This document shows positions 1-50,166 of a stretch of 64,000 nt of DNA, one piece after another. The stretch comes from Aplectana chamaeleonis (Eukaryota; Nematoda; Chromadorea; Rhabditida; Cosmocercidae). The DNA lies in NCBI GenBank assembly GCA_029168955.1, contig JAPDOI010000293.1, positions 806,001-870,000 on the forward strand, in the 5' to 3' direction. Below the pieces are notes generated by a model. It did not search any database. It saw only the letters and a program-made list of their open reading frames with translations, and was not told the DNA's origin. A program made the translations under genes and the position numbers. How positions within the stretch are numbered: position 1 is the first letter of the stretch; each line of letters opens with the position of its first letter.

Positions 1-1720
1 CAGCGCCATCAGTACCTGAGCTCCCGCATGTTCAGAGAGCACATTACGATGTCAGTGAGGAACCGCCGACTGAGTCTGAAGTTTTGGATTGTGTCCGGAA
101 AATGAAGAATGGAAAGGCAGGTGGAGATGACAACATCACTGCTGAAATGCTGAAAGCTCTTCCTCCGTCTGGGATTCGTGAAATGACCAACACCATCCGT
201 GCTATATGGATGAGCGAAAGGATACCCGATTCGTGGAGACATGCGATCATCGTACCTCTTCACAAGAAGCTATCCGTCACGGATCCTAAGAACTACAGAG
301 GAATTTCTACTTCGTGTCATGTACAAGGTTTTAGAACGTATCATTCTCGAGCGACTTATCAAACATCGTGAAGGAACGATCAGAGATGAGCAAGCCGGTT
401 TTCGACCTGGAAGATCGACCATCGACCAAGCGTTCGTCGAGAAGAGTAATCGAATCGTGGCAGCGGTTTTCGAAGCCATTACAGCTTGCTTTTTTGGACT
501 TTGAAGCCGCGTTCGACTCCTCCTCATCGTGATCGATTGCTCAATGCTCTGCGAGCAGATGGAGTCCCGGAAAGGTATGTTCGGTTAATCGAGGACATGA
601 ACAAAGGAACAACAGCAGCAGTTCGTACACCCGTCGGATTTACGTCAGCTGGTGAAAACAGGAGTAAGGCAGTGAGCCGTTGCAGGACCTTTTCTTTCAA
701 CTTCGCCGTTGATGACATCATGCGTAGAGTTGCAGAACAGTTTCCTGCGGATGTGATCCTAACACCATCAGGACGCTCCTTGTCGACCTGGAGTACGCCG
801 ACGACATTGTGTTATTCGCTGAAAACAACGCAAAACTGCAAAGGATTGTGAACCTCGTTTCGAGTATGCCGCAGCCTATGGACTTCTGTCTTCGTCCCGA
901 CAAATGCAAGCAGATGTGGGTCTCTCAGAGGCCTTCAACGGGAGTTTGTGTGGACGGACAACGTATCAAACTGGTGGACGATTTCTGTTATTTGGGCTGT
1001 TTGCTGAAGAACGATGGTAGTTATGCAGCGGATATTCGACAACGATGTGCGAAAGCTACGTCTGCATTCAATTCTCTAACCAAGTGTTTGTGGTCTACCA
1101 CCATCGCGAAGGAAGTCAAGTTGCGCGTCTACCTATCCGCTATTCGCCCTATCATGATGTACGGATCGGAGACGTGGGCAGCACCGAAGACGCAGATGGA
1201 AAGGTTGGATTGCACGGAGAGGAAGCTTTTTAGACGTTTGCTTGGATATTTCTGGCCACGTGTATGCCATATTGAAGACCTTTACAAGGAAATCGACGCA
1301 GTACATCAACGCTTGAAACGAGGGAGGTGCCAGCATCTCCTAACGCCATCTCAAGCAGCAATGGAAAGTCGACTTCGACTGCTCGGGCATATACTAAGAA
1401 GAACGCCGGATCGTCTCGTACAACACGCTTTAAAAATGCTTCCAAATCCTGTCTGGAAACGGCCACCTGGGCGTAGGCGAAAGTTCTGGACGGATGTGGT
1501 TAAAGAGGATTTAAAGTCACTCGGCATCGAAAGACAGTTCAGGCGCGATGTTTCGTTTCGCAGGAAATGGAATAGTGACAGCTGGATGGAATGTGTTCAA
1601 ATTGTGGCTGAAGACCGTGAAAAATGGACACGGCTGACTACTAGGACGGCACACCTCGGTGAAGATGCGGAATGACCGCGTCAGGCGAAAGCCAACCGAT
1701 TAAGTCAAGTAAGTAAGTCA
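1..1720 (+). pseudogene. RTE-like non-LTR retrotransposon, 3' part, broken reverse transcriptase
   Basis: Reverse-transcriptase fragments lie in three frames. KMKNGKAGGDDNITAEMLK and PKNYRGIS are near 100-310. DEQAGFRPGRSTIDQ is near 385-430. FLDFEAAFDSPHRDRLLNAL is near 490-545. The catalytic YADD box, in LEYADDIVLFAEN, is near 790-830. From about 809 one frame stays open to the TGA at 1673-1675 and covers the C-terminal domain (YLGCLLKNDGSY, RPIMMYGSETW, RRLLGYFWPR, WTDVVKEDLKSLG). At least two frameshifts upstream make it a pseudogene. The 5' endonuclease part would lie before the window. A short AAGT-type tail (1703-1720, aagtaagtaagtca) follows the stop, as expected of RTE 3' ends. The clade call is by motif style, without a search. 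Confidence 0.85.
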
Positions 1721-1813
1721 TATATACACCCAATATGATGATGTCTTGATGAATGAAGGCCGAAACTCTGATACTAATGTTGTGGCCACTGCGGCTCATG
1801 GGGTGGTGGCCAT

Positions 1814-2114
1814 CAGGGATGAGCGGAGTTCCGCGTTTCGAAACCCGCAGTTTCGCGCATTTTTGGCATTCCGCGTTCCGCATTCCGAAAACCGCAAAAA
1901 ACGCTGCGGAATGCGCAAATATCGGGTCCTCTGGGGGAAGAAAACAGTTGATGATTCCTGAATTTTTCCTCGTTTCGCGTTCCGAAAACCGCATTTCCGC
2001 GCGTTTTTTTTCAGGCGTTTCGCGCCCGATTTCCGAAACCCGAGAAAAAATGTTCAGTTCCGAAACTCGAAAACCGATTTCCAAAATTTCGTATTTTTGT
2101 TCCGCTCATCCCTG
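1814..2114. mobile_element. hAT-type MITE, copy 1 (301 bp, 8-bp TSD)
   Basis: The element starts CAGGGATGAGCGGA and ends with its reverse complement TCCGCTCATCCCTG. It is flanked on both sides by GTGGCCAT (1806-1813 and 2115-2122), a perfect 8-bp target duplication. CAGGG-type ends with 8-bp duplications are typical of hAT elements. The interior is a patchwork of short repeats such as TTCCGAAAACCGCA and TTTCGCGTTCCG. A second copy lies at 54609-54913. There is no coding capacity. Confidence 0.85.
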
Positions 2115-2774
2115 GTGGCCATCGCGTATTCCGACCACTGAAGAGGTGGGAGAGACGGGTGAAGAGCGTGGGAGGAGCGAGGTTCCTGATTGGACGCAAC
2201 ACGGGGCTAGCGACGGCCCACTGGCTCTCCCGTTCGGCCGTAGTTGTACACCAGCGGGACGCTGCGGAAATAGCAAGACAACTACCACTTATGTGCGTCC
2301 TAAGTGTGCTGAGGAATGCCAAAAGGAAGAGTGGTCGCTGGAAAACGCACCGGAAGCCCGCACCAAGCAGTTATACACGCCGCGGCACTGTATACTGCGG
2401 GACCTACCCAGTTGGAAATTTGCCAATTTTCATCAGCTGATTATTTCTTAGATCTAAACTTGTTAAGACACCACCAAAACGACATAACGAGCACTGCTAT
2501 GACAGGAGTAATAGATTTCGAGTGACTATTTTGCAATAAAAAAGTGATAGAAGCGTGAAATTTTAATAAAATACAATTGAAACGCCCGGGAATTCTTTGT
2601 CCACAATATTGCGTCAAAGACGCAACATTGCAGACAAGTCTATGATTCGCGCGGCAAGCGGTAGCAATGTCATCGCGGGACGTTTCCATTCCGCTGGTGT
2701 ATAACTACGGCCTTTCTCCTGCCTCTTCAGGGTTTGGTATACACGATGACCACCACCCCGGCTCATGATATTAA
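2115..2774. other. Intergenic stretch, no gene seen
   Basis: Short overlapping ORFs occur on both strands from 2159 to 2451, but none shows a recognisable domain or splice pattern. I see nothing supportable here. Confidence 0.4.
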
Positions 2775-2890
2775 AGGCACAGTCCAACCTCGGTAACAAA
2801 ATATGAGATTTCACAAGTTCTATGAAGAAGACCCTCTCTGGATAACACCTGCCAAGGTCTTGCTCTCAATTCCCCCGAATAAGCAAGATA

Positions 2891-4180
2891 TACAGGGTGG
2901 CCCACATGAAGTGTGACGGGCTTCAGAAAATCGATTTTTGGCTATTTTTTGCCTCTTTCGTGCTTTGTCAGGATGTAATTCATTCACTCCGCATTTCGTT
3001 GTTATGCTTCGGCCATTATATTTTCCCTTCTCCAGAAAACGATGATATCGATCGAAGATCGTTCGACCATAGTCGCACTGCACAACCGAGGGTCGTCAGT
3101 TTCCGACATTTCGAAGACGCTCAAACTGCATCGGAAGCAGGTACATCGGGTAATAAAATGATTTGAAAAGACTGGTGGGATTGAAAATCGTCCGAGAGGA
3201 AGACCAGAACGAACTGCGAGGACTCCTGTCCTTCGAAAGGCCATCAAAGGCAAGCTTCGCCGAAATTCAGTGAGAAGCATGAGAAATTTGGATATGGAGC
3301 ACAATTTAGGCTGGTCTACCATGCAACGACTGATCAGAGATGATCTAGAATCGTATTTTTACAAAATCGCCAGAGGACAATGCATCACCGAAGAAATGAA
3401 GGCCACCAGGTCGGAAAAATGCAGGAGGATAAAGACGCCTGCGCGCGTTGGCAAGCTCGACCGGATCATCTCCACAGATGAGAAAATATCCACCGTCGAA
3501 GCAGTCCGAAACACGCAGAATCAACGGGAACTGCTGCTAAGAGGATTTTTGAGGATCGTCAAGATTGAAAAGTCACATTTTCCACAGTCCGTCATGGTGT
3601 GGGCTGGAATATCGGGTCTCGGCAAGACCAACTTGTTTTTGTTCAAAAGGGAGTCAAAATTAACGCCGAAGTCTATCGAGAACGAATTTTGGAGAATGCC
3701 GTTTTTCCTTGTGCTGACGAAAATGCTAAAGACATCGATAGGACCTTCCAACAAGATTGGGCACCGGCCCACGGCGCAAAGAAGACTGGAATGGTGCGAG
3801 GCCAATCTTCCGAGTTTTTGGTCAAAGGATGTCTGGCCGTCAAACTCGCCTCACCTCAACCCTTTGGATTTTGCTATCTGGTTGATTATGGAGCAAAAAA
3901 TCTGCTCTTTCCAACACAACTTATTGGATTCGCTGAAACGAGCTCTGGTGGAGGCATGGGACGAGATTTCCTTAGAAATGGTCGCGCGCATTCTCAAAAA
4001 CTTCCGGAAGAGACTGGACGCTTGTATTGAAGCAAAAGGAGGTCATTTTTATTGCGATCTGTAAAATCTTATCCAGAATGTTTGTATGTATAGAATGAAA
4101 GGTAATGGCCTGTATTTGAATCGTTTTGTGCAAAGTTGTGGGTAGTTTAACGCGTCACACTTCATGTGGGCCACCCTGTA
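2891..4180 (+). mobile_element. mariner-like DNA transposon 1 with perfect 28-bp terminal repeats
   Basis: The 28 bp at 2891-2918 (TACAGGGTGGCCCACATGAA…) are the exact reverse complement of 4153-4180. The outer TA on each side is the expected Tc1/mariner target duplication, so the element proper is 2893-4178, about 1.29 kb. It encodes a broken transposase on the + strand (3042-4064) and sits inside a TTAA MITE. The perfect termini beside a decayed gene suggest fairly recent movement, perhaps helped in trans. Confidence 0.9.
3042..4064 (+). pseudogene. mariner transposase, one stop and two frameshifts
   Basis: The coding sequence opens at ATG 3042 with a helix-turn-helix region (STIVALHNRGSSVSDISKTL). 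An in-frame TGA at 3159-3161 interrupts it, after which the same frame resumes (FEKTGGIENRPRGRPERT). The catalytic triad is visible in pieces. The first Asp is in STDEK near 3480. A frameshift near 3600 moves the reading into VFVQKGVKINAEVYRERIL and QQDWAPAHGAKKT, which holds the second Asp at 3755-3757. A second frameshift near 3780 returns it to WPSNSPHLNPLDFAIW, which holds the third Asp at 3867-3869. The 112-nt D-to-D spacing, allowing for the frameshift, corresponds to about 36-37 residues, so a DD37D-like (maT-type) lineage is likelier than classic DD34D. It ends at TAA 4062-4064. It cannot make active enzyme as it stands. Confidence 0.85.
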
Positions 4181-4575
4181 GGAGGAAGCCACTCCGGCAC
4201 GCCCACTGCGAGAACCTTATACTATCTTTTGAGGTGCGCCGCTAGATGCGCGATAATCTTGTTCTTCCCTCCCTTTTCACCCTCTCTTTCCATTTAGTTT
4301 CGCTTCCATGCGTGGGTTGCGAATTACGGGAAATACAGACCTTGGACCAGTTGTCCTCAACACTTTCGCCACTCAAATTTGGGCAACATTTGGAGGTCGT
4401 AATTCCATCCGTAAGTGGTTTTGAGCGGTTCTGAGAATAGCGTGGTGACCAGCACAAAATTCTCTCACAGAAAATCAGACGAACTAAAAAAAGTATTCTG
4501 AGGTTAGACTATCCCTTCAAACGAACAAATGAAAGGCTCAAACTAAAGACGGACTGGAACCTGTGACTTTAAGCA

Positions 4576-7431
4576 GTTGTTCTCCTAGAAGAAGTGGCGC
4601 AAAGTGTGGCGCATCTGTTCAGCGATATCATCGATGATGTCATGCCATTCCTTCCATTAAAAAGGTGCAACATTTATTCGCAGCTAGCTGGTATTAGCAT
4701 AATTTCACATCGCGCCTGCACGTGTTGTTCAGCGCCGATGCGGCCAGAGAAGTAAAGTGTTGTACTTTGGGCGACATCACGTCATCCTTCATGTCCCGGC
4801 TTCGCCTCTAAAAATAGCTGTTCCTCGCAGAAGTAGGTGCTATGTAATGGTACTTCAGTCGAGCGGCTCTGGCTTACTAAACTTGCTACGCTGTGGTTAT
4901 CTCCTTTCTGTACTACCCCACGGTGATCGTCAGTTCGTTAAGATCAGAAACCGGTATAACTCGTCCCATGGTATGTATCTATTATTATCGCTATGCGTTT
5001 CGATGAAATTCAAAGAATTACACAGAAATATTTCAATTTGGGAGCGAAATTTTTAGAATCGTGTTTTTTCTGGTTGAATACAATGTTCGCACCTTGAAAA
5101 GTAATTCCTTCGAATCTATTCGTTATTCGCACTGTTGTGAAAGCATTCGCATCCGAATAGTTATGAATGAATCTGCATGAAAACTACCAATAATGCCCTA
5201 CGATGACTGCACTTCCGTGCACATTTTGTCAACGGATTTGAAAATTATTCTGCACCCGTCTTGGCCGATTTAGCTTTGACTTTCCTTTTCGGCCTAGTTG
5301 CTTAGTGGTTTTGCACGCAAACCTTGCGTGAGAGTGGTGAACGCGAATAGGAAGTGGCATGCATGAATGCGGCGGCTTTGGTAAGGTTGCGGTACATCGC
5401 GCGCAAAGCCTTGATTGGAGTATGCACTGGCTGCCGCGAATCACAGCCCTCCCGCTCCTACCCCGCCCTTTTCTCGGTTCAGACCCATCACGACCACCAC
5501 CCGAAATTGTGACTCGTGGTTGCGGCGTTGCGCTCCATGACCCTAGCCGCCGCATTGATGCATGGCACTCATGAAGCTGCCTGTTTTAGTCTGAACTCGT
5601 TCGCGCCGTTATTTTATCACAAAATATTGGCACTCACCTAAGGATTCCCTACTCGTTCAAAAACAATAGGGTGAAGGGACCTAAGATGGATCTCCACCAT
5701 ACAAGGGGTAGATTTTTAGCTGGAGTAAATCTTAAGGTTTGAAGCCTGGAAGTCGCTAAAAAAGAGTTCCGACGTAATCGAGTTAGCTGTTGGGTTTCAT
5801 AAAGGGGACGGGAGGTCGGGGAGGTTTCTATCTTTGTACTAGCGCGCTCTACCCACCGCTTTCATCAGCAATTATTTGAAAGCTCGAAGACGGACCTAGT
5901 AGTAATTCATTGTGAAGGAGCACCTATAGTTAGAGGCAGCCGACACAATAATCATTGTCGTGGAGTTTCCATGGGTAAGTGATACACGATGATTAACCTG
6001 AGGTCCTGTAGCCAGAAGAACGACAGAAAACGGGCCTGGAATGGTTAGAAAATGGCTGCAAACAAGAGCATCGAAGTTCCCGGAACGCCTCCTGCCCCCG
6101 GAAAGCCTCTTTGATGTAAATAAATGAAAATTGATATAGAAACTAGATATGGAGATAGATATCGTTCCTTTTTAGCTGTCAATTCTTTCATTCTTAGAAG
6201 CCAACAGAAACGAGGTTGGCGCCCTCCTAGCCAAAAAAGTAGGTCTTCGTGTTCTTCACAGGGTAAGAGATCACGCTGTGATCTGTCGGTGAGAAGTGCG
6301 GCCCCCTACCCCCATCTTAGGAATTTGTGCTGCCCCCGGTATGAAACCAGTTGGGGAGAGGGAGGCACTCAAGATTTATAAGGAAATTATTGATATGAAA
6401 CCTTTTTAACTTGTTCCAAATACGTGATACGGCACGCTAACACGTTTCTAACACGATTAACGTGTTTCTAATACGTGCTGCCTTGGAGAAAATTTCCATT
6501 TCTTTGAATGAATCTTGGGTGCCCCCTCCCCCCTCCAACTAGTTTTAATCCCTGCCCCCTTCCTCCGGCTTAGAAATAAAAGCGTGAATCGCAAATGTGA
6601 TCTTTGGATCGAAAAAAAAAGCACAGCCAATTTTGATCATATTGTGAGAAATTCCTTATCATTTCTGCCTTTGGAGCAAATTTTGAATATGCAAATTTTG
6701 AAAATATTTTCAAGTCTAATAATTTCCCTTTGCTTTTTGAAATTTTCGCACAACTGAATATACCACTCAGTTCTGCATGGTGGCCAGCGCAAGTTGAGCC
6801 ACCCTTCCTTCCCGTCGGCAGCTGCGCACCCCCCCCCCCCTCTGTGGTCATCATAGCATGGGCCTAACCCTGGCTGTTCACGGGCGCGCCTGTTCTGTGA
6901 AATCCCAGACCGTATGGTTCGATAAACTTGATGAAGGTTCTTATCGTGAAGACTGCCTTAAAAACACTGTTTCGCTCGACGTGGCTATAGAAGTTGTACA
7001 ATTCGAGGTCACGGCATGAGGAACATCACACCGCTATTTTGGTTTGCTGAAAGTAACGGGGTTGGCTAAAGTCGTCGAACTCTGCATTTTGTGCTAGGTG
7101 CGCGCAGATTGTGACACATAAGGGGCTACAAATTGTCAATGTTAAAGACTTACATATCAGGAATCACTGGAAGGCTTTTTCCTCACGAATTTGTCCTGAG
7201 AGCAAAGAGAACAAATAAGCTTATCGCAGGAGCTTTTCAAATGTATTGCGAACAAATGCCTTATATAGACACGGAACATCTCTACAAATGGAAATTTTTT
7301 AACCCAAGCACAGCAGCCAGGAGCATTAAACAGTGCGGTGCATGCCGGTGCCGCGCTATCTGGGTGCTATCTGCACGTCATCGATGTATCGTCCGATGTT
7401 GACATCAGGAAAGTATGATGTGAATGAATAG
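4576..7431. other. Gene-free stretch upstream of the first nsy-1-like exon
   Basis: No domain-bearing ORF or convincing exon was seen. It holds a C run at about 6829-6839 and low-complexity AT-rich sequence near 6660-6760. The overlapping ORFs on both strands at 5229-5574 come from a locally GC-rich patch and look non-coding. The promoter and 5' exons of nsy-1 could lie here, but nothing marks them. Confidence 0.4.
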
Positions 7432-45040
<37,609 letters not shown>

Positions 45041-48000
45041 CCATCTGAGGTATATGCGTCAAATGGTAACTGATAACGTTTTGCGCGAGTCGCCCCTCAG
45101 AAGAGATGCGGAACGGATGCGGCCTACTATGTATGACTGACATATGGTTGCTGTTCTCTCAACTTTCCTATCTACAATTACGAGTTCTCACAAATTCTAC
45201 TAGCTGATATGCTGATTACTATGCCACTCCCTAGAATGAGAAGTTCTGATAGTTCATTTGTAGTTGTTCCCATGGAGTTCAGTTTCTATCTAATTAGTAC
45301 CTACATAATTATCGCCGTTGGTGTGAAACATCAAAATGGCCAAGATTTGCCAATCTGAGAAGAAAAAAGTCATTCTTTCATATGGTTGCTGTTTGTAAAT
45401 AGTACGATGTGCTCTTCTAGTCTCGCTCTTTTGACCATCCTTGTAAAACTGTTATACATACGACATAGGGTCTAGGTTCAGCCTGCTCGTACTCTATCTT
45501 TCATAGGTATTGGTAGCGTTTCTAAGTTATTCGATTTGCCAATGACGTCGTTTCTTTCATCATCTTCTATTCTAGTTGATTCATTCAGAGAGTATCGCTT
45601 ATATTTTAATGTTGTTGTACTTAAAGTCTATAACAACAGCCGTAAACGGCATTCTCAGATGTATCCATATTATGTACGAGTATGAATCGGGCGGTGAATT
45701 GTGTCGATACTTGCAGTTTTTGTCGCCCGCGCGATCCCATAGTATATCTCATGTATTGGAAGATCATTATCATCACAACTTCTGGCTTGCGCGGGTGACC
45801 GCATCTGCAGGTGAGTGTAGTATTGTAGCATAGGCCAATATTAGAGTTATATCCTATCGCACTTAGTGCTCTTGTTATGTGTCACGACCAGGGCCAGCAT
45901 CTGGAACTGCAGCACCAGCTGGTTTTTTTGTGATACTCTCGTTCCACAGCTGTCGAAGGGAACGTTTCCAGTACGGCTTTCTCCAATATCCAATTGTGTT
46001 TGTCCTATCATGCCTGTCAACTGGGTCCTTTTGTAAGTACATATGTGTGTGTAAATATACTTTTCTACATATGTTATGGTAATATACCAGATAGAGAATA
46101 TATGTGTGAGTACTACTGATGATCTGTGTCGACTGCTACAACGACCACAGTGCAAAGTTTTTTCTGGATAAAATTGTTTTATAGTTGTTTGAGTTTTGAT
46201 TGAAAAAAGTGGAACTCCGTAAGCATGTTCTGGGCTAGACCGTGCAGCGAATATGTTCGAATGAATGTTTCTCGAAGTGAAAACATCGGACAAACATATC
46301 AGAAGAGCATCTGAGGACACCATCAACAAATTTTCGGGTAAGTTTCTTCAAAGTTTGTGGTGCGCTACAGTTGCAGTCACCCTGAAAACAGCTGGCTTCA
46401 AATTCGTTTTAAAGGCTCGTTTTCGAGTGAACATAAATATCAGATTCGTATTCATAAAACGAACAAAAAAATTACCTGAAAGACATCCCCATCCAAGAAG
46501 AACTCCCATGGGCCAAATCTCAATTAGCGATTCGGAATTGTACCTATTAACAGGACTCTGTACCAGCCCGCGAAACGAAGGTCGTACAGAGGTGGTGCGA
46601 ATGCAACCTAATACCTCTCCTTAGAGGAGTGGCCGCCATATAGTGCACACTTCGATCCAACGAACTGCTCTCGGTGCTCAGTTATAATGTCGAAGGCATG
46701 TGCTTATCGTCACCCAAATTTGACTCTAAGTCGGAGTTCAGAGGCGAATGGGACGATATTGAAGTCTACTATCTGCTTTCCGCCGTAGAAGCGCTCCTTA
46801 AGAGACTCTCATCCTGTATTCGAGAGAAAGGAGGATATTTTGAAATCTAATGAGAGTTTACGGTTCCCGAAGAGTTCAATAGAACTTTGTGATGATGGTA
46901 ACTTTCTGGTGAATCGACCAATTTTATGGAACATTATCTGACTGCAAGAACTTTCGCTGCACCCTGCACATATTGCCTGTTTCCATCACGGAGTAGTCGA
47001 CATCGTTTGAAATCTCAGTTGTTTGTGCATTCTTTTGCATGCCTTTTCGATTTAAAGAATCTCACAATACCTAATAATTGAGCCAACACTGTTGGCTGTC
47101 TTGACGAATGTACATAGTAACGTGTCTCCGTCATTTTTTTTCTGCAAGCCCTACTCAGGAGAATTCAGTCAACAACAACCACAACAGGCTGATTGTCCGC
47201 AATACTTTGCTTTTCACACTCTACGGCAGGATCAGCTGAACCCAGCGTCGTACATATCGTTGAGTGTTGAAGGATTGAGATAGAAAACAGTCATGAGTAA
47301 GGTTCTACTCTGGATAATTCAGTCAACAACAACATGGTGAATCGCATCTGTCAAACGGAACCGTGTTCGAGTACACGAAGAAGGTGGAGTCCCGTTGGAC
47401 GATAACCATTGGAGTTCCGTTCAGGAACTTGAACACATGCCCTCTACATAGGGATAATCTCACCAACGTTAAGCTAACGAACACATGTGCGGGAGGGTAC
47501 TGAATGCAAACCCTACGGCTCTTACTTACCGGAGTTCACGTTTTTCGTGCACTCGAGCTTAGGGCTTGAAATGTACTTGTACTTAGAGCTCTACTCAACA
47601 AACCGCTCGCTATTCGGCGGAGTTGCGCGAGTTTTCTGTGGCCTGGCTTCAACAGTCCTGTTGTTTTGTGCTCCTTTTATCTTTTATCTGCTTTGTAACA
47701 GGCACCGCGAGTTTGCCGCAATACTTTGCCTCTCACACTCTACGGCAGGATTAGCTGAACCCAGTGTCGTATATATCGTAGAGTGTTGAAGGATTGAAGA
47801 TAGAAAACAGTCACGAGTAACGCTGCTCCACAGGATATGGATAGCTGTCAAGTATGTTAAACACTAAACGCTCGACAATATAGCGTGAACGGTCGTGAAG
47901 AGGCAGAGCGGCTGAGTAAACATGTCTCGTACTGGTTGAAGACTAGAGCCTGTTCATGTTTGCATGCATATGACCTCTACTGCCCTTATCGAAACGGAAT

Positions 48001-48144
48001 TTCGATTCGCAGTCGCAGACAACCGTTGTTGCAGTATGCAGCTCGAAGTCTGTTGTCCTGGAACCGGTATTATTCGTGCCGAGACTCTGTAGGGTACTGC
48101 AGCGGCCATCTGTAACTACGGACTGGAATTTTTCTTTCCCTTGA
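45041..48144. other. Intergenic region downstream of nsy-1
   Basis: No domain-bearing ORF was found. A direct repeat of about 105 bp occurs at 47200-47305 and 47720-47825. No clear AATAAA was picked out close to the nsy-1 stop. Confidence 0.45.
47200..47825. repeat. Direct repeat of about 105 bp, two copies 520 bp apart
   Basis: Copy 1 (about 47200-47305) and copy 2 (about 47718-47824) share CGCAATACTTTGC, CACTCTACGGCAGGAT, AGCTGAACCCAG, then TTGAAGGATTGA and GATAGAAAACAGTCA, with few mismatches. Confidence 0.75.
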
Positions 48145-48628
48145 AGGCAGTGTTCACGATAAGAATCGTTTTTCTGCTTTACCGCCTATCTTGAAGACGG
48201 CCCATGCTGATTCCAATGATGTTTTTGTAATCGTACAAGACCTTCTGAGAACGGAGTTATGGTCCCTCAAAGATTGAGCTAAGGAAACATGATGGACGAG
48301 TGGTCCGAGGCTTGTAACTTCCGTATTTTGCAGCCGATGTATGCGAGCAGACCTTAATAAAGAGAGAAGTTGAGAATGAAGGGAAGAACGGGGCTTTTGA
48401 TCGGAAACCATCGCTCATCTCACAATCTCGAGCATTCATTTTTTCACGTCGGTTGGCGTGGAAAGTGCATCTGGGTGTGACGAGCTGACGGGTGTCCAAA
48501 TTTGGGGCCGTAGGAGACCGTTCCGAGCTCAATTTCCTTAGTTTTTTCAACGTTAGGGTTGCGCTAGGCCCCGCAGCTGCCGATCTCCACCAAAAAATCA
48601 GACATGGTTTTTATCGTGGACACTGCCT
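48145..48628. mobile_element. TTAA MITE, subfamily A (A4)
   Basis: The ends are AGGCAGTGTTCACGATAAGA and TTTTTATCGTGGACACTGCCT. The left flank is TTGA and the right flank TTAA 48629-48632. It is near-identical in plan to A1. The minus-strand ORF 48257-48550 corresponds to the one in A1. Confidence 0.85.
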
Positions 48629-48632
48629 TTAA

Positions 48633-49049
48633 GGACAGCAAGTGATGATCATTTGTCGGCTTTTCTTTGCAAAACGACATACAGTCCGATTAAAACATTT
48701 AAATATGTATACGTCCCCTTACCACAGTTGAGAAAGGGCTCTCGTGAGCCAAGGGTTTCCGGTCAACCACTCGAATGACAGTCTGCGCTCGTTCTATAAG
48801 TCATTTGTGGACCGCTTGTTACCGCATGTCAATACTGCGCACCCACGCCGTGAGCTCGATTTCTCGTCTTTTATTCGGGAAAACAAGATTCCTTTTCACT
48901 GTGGGTGGAAAAATCACATTAAAATGAACTTATATTACTGATAGGCAGACCTGACTCACCTTGATATTGTTTTTCGGGTTCCTTCATAAGCAAAATCCCG
49001 CTTTCAATACCCACTGAACTGATTGACCGTGGGGCACCCGGTTTCTTAA
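48633..49049. other. Spacer between two subfamily A MITEs
   Basis: It is 417 bp without recognisable features. Confidence 0.35.
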
Positions 49050-49535
49050 AGGCAGTGTTCACGAAAAAAGTCGTTTTTCTGTTTTTCCGCCTGTCTTGAA
49101 AATGGCCCCATACTGATTCCAATGATGTCTCTGAAATCGTACAAGACCTTCTGGGAGCGGAGTTACGGTCCCTCAAAATATGAGCTAAGGAAACATGGTG
49201 GACGAGTTGTCCGAGGCTTGTAACTTTCGTCTTTTGCAGCCGATGTGTGCGAGCTGTCCTGAGTGAAGAGAGAAGTTGAGAATGAAGGGAAGAACGGGGC
49301 TAATGATTGGAAATCATCGCTGCTCTCACGATCTCGAGCATTCATTTGTTCACGTCGGTGGGCTTGTGATGCGCTTTTGGGGTTTTCAATGCGCTCGAAG
49401 TTGCAACTTCGGACTCTTTCGGGGCTCTTCCTGGCTCGTTTTCATGCGTTCTTTCGACGTCAACGTTACAGTGTGCCCTTCCACTACACATTCCTGGTGG
49501 AAACTGAAACACATTTTTTATCGTGAACACTGCCT
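49050..49535. mobile_element. TTAA MITE, subfamily A (A5)
   Basis: It lies between TTAA 49046-49049 and 49536-49539, beginning AGGCAGTGTTCACGAAAAAA and ending TTTTATCGTGAACACTGCCT. It is collinear with A3. Confidence 0.85.
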
Positions 49536-50166
49536 TTAAGTATCAACAGTTGGCTGCGGTGCAACACCACAAATCAGATTTATTACATCTAAAAGGCAGA
49601 GCGAAATAAGCCCGCTTTGAATGCATTTAGGTCCGTGGCTCACCTCTTCAAGAAAAAAAACAGTTAAATCTCAGCGACGGCTGACAGTATGGCAAGCTGA
49701 TCAGCTACGCTCTTCTCTCGGCCTGAGTTGATAAGAGGGCATCCCAGTGTTTATGTTATGAGGCGTTTGCTCTAACCGTTAATTAGGATCCAGAAATATC
49801 AAAGTGATCCGTTCTGACTGTACGTCGGAGGCCTAATATCAAGCATCACAAAGAAAGAATCCGGCCCTCCGTACGGAAGAATTTGCTTGCAAAGTTGCAG
49901 TGGTCCCAGACCTTCAGGTTTCCGGGGTCAATTGACAGATTCTTTCCATCGTGGACGCTGTCATCAAACCATCAAATCGAGGTCTTCGAGAAGTCTTTCG
50001 CTTTTTTTATTTATTCTTGAAACATATCCATGTAAAATACGAGATAGTAGAATATGATTTTTTGCGAGCACGATGCCATGAAAGGCAAAAAAAATGTTCT
50101 AAATCATTGGCTCCGAATAAAAATTGAGAAAAAATCTTCTGTCCGCATGGGAATGGCAGTGTCTGA

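Larger units (their letters stand above)
2775..4575. mobile_element. TTAA MITE, subfamily E (E3), interrupted by a mariner
   Basis: TTAA at 2771-2774 is followed by AGGCACAGTCCAACCTCGG, the terminal repeat shared with copies at 37779 and 40430. The next 100 bp (…GAATAAGC-AGATA) matches the start of E2. A mariner is inserted at 2893. After it, E-type sequence resumes around 4305-4360 (CGTGGGTTGCGAAT, GAAATACAG). A decayed right end, CTGTGACTTTAA, lies near 4565-4576. The right boundary is approximate. Confidence 0.6.

Noticed and set aside
1753..2451. 232-codon ORF crossing the hAT MITE
   Set aside because: It starts outside and runs through the MITE repeats; a chance frame.
5229..5574. Overlapping ORFs of 71-108 codons
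   Set aside because: Open in opposite strands over a GC-rich patch; no domain, start context or splice evidence.
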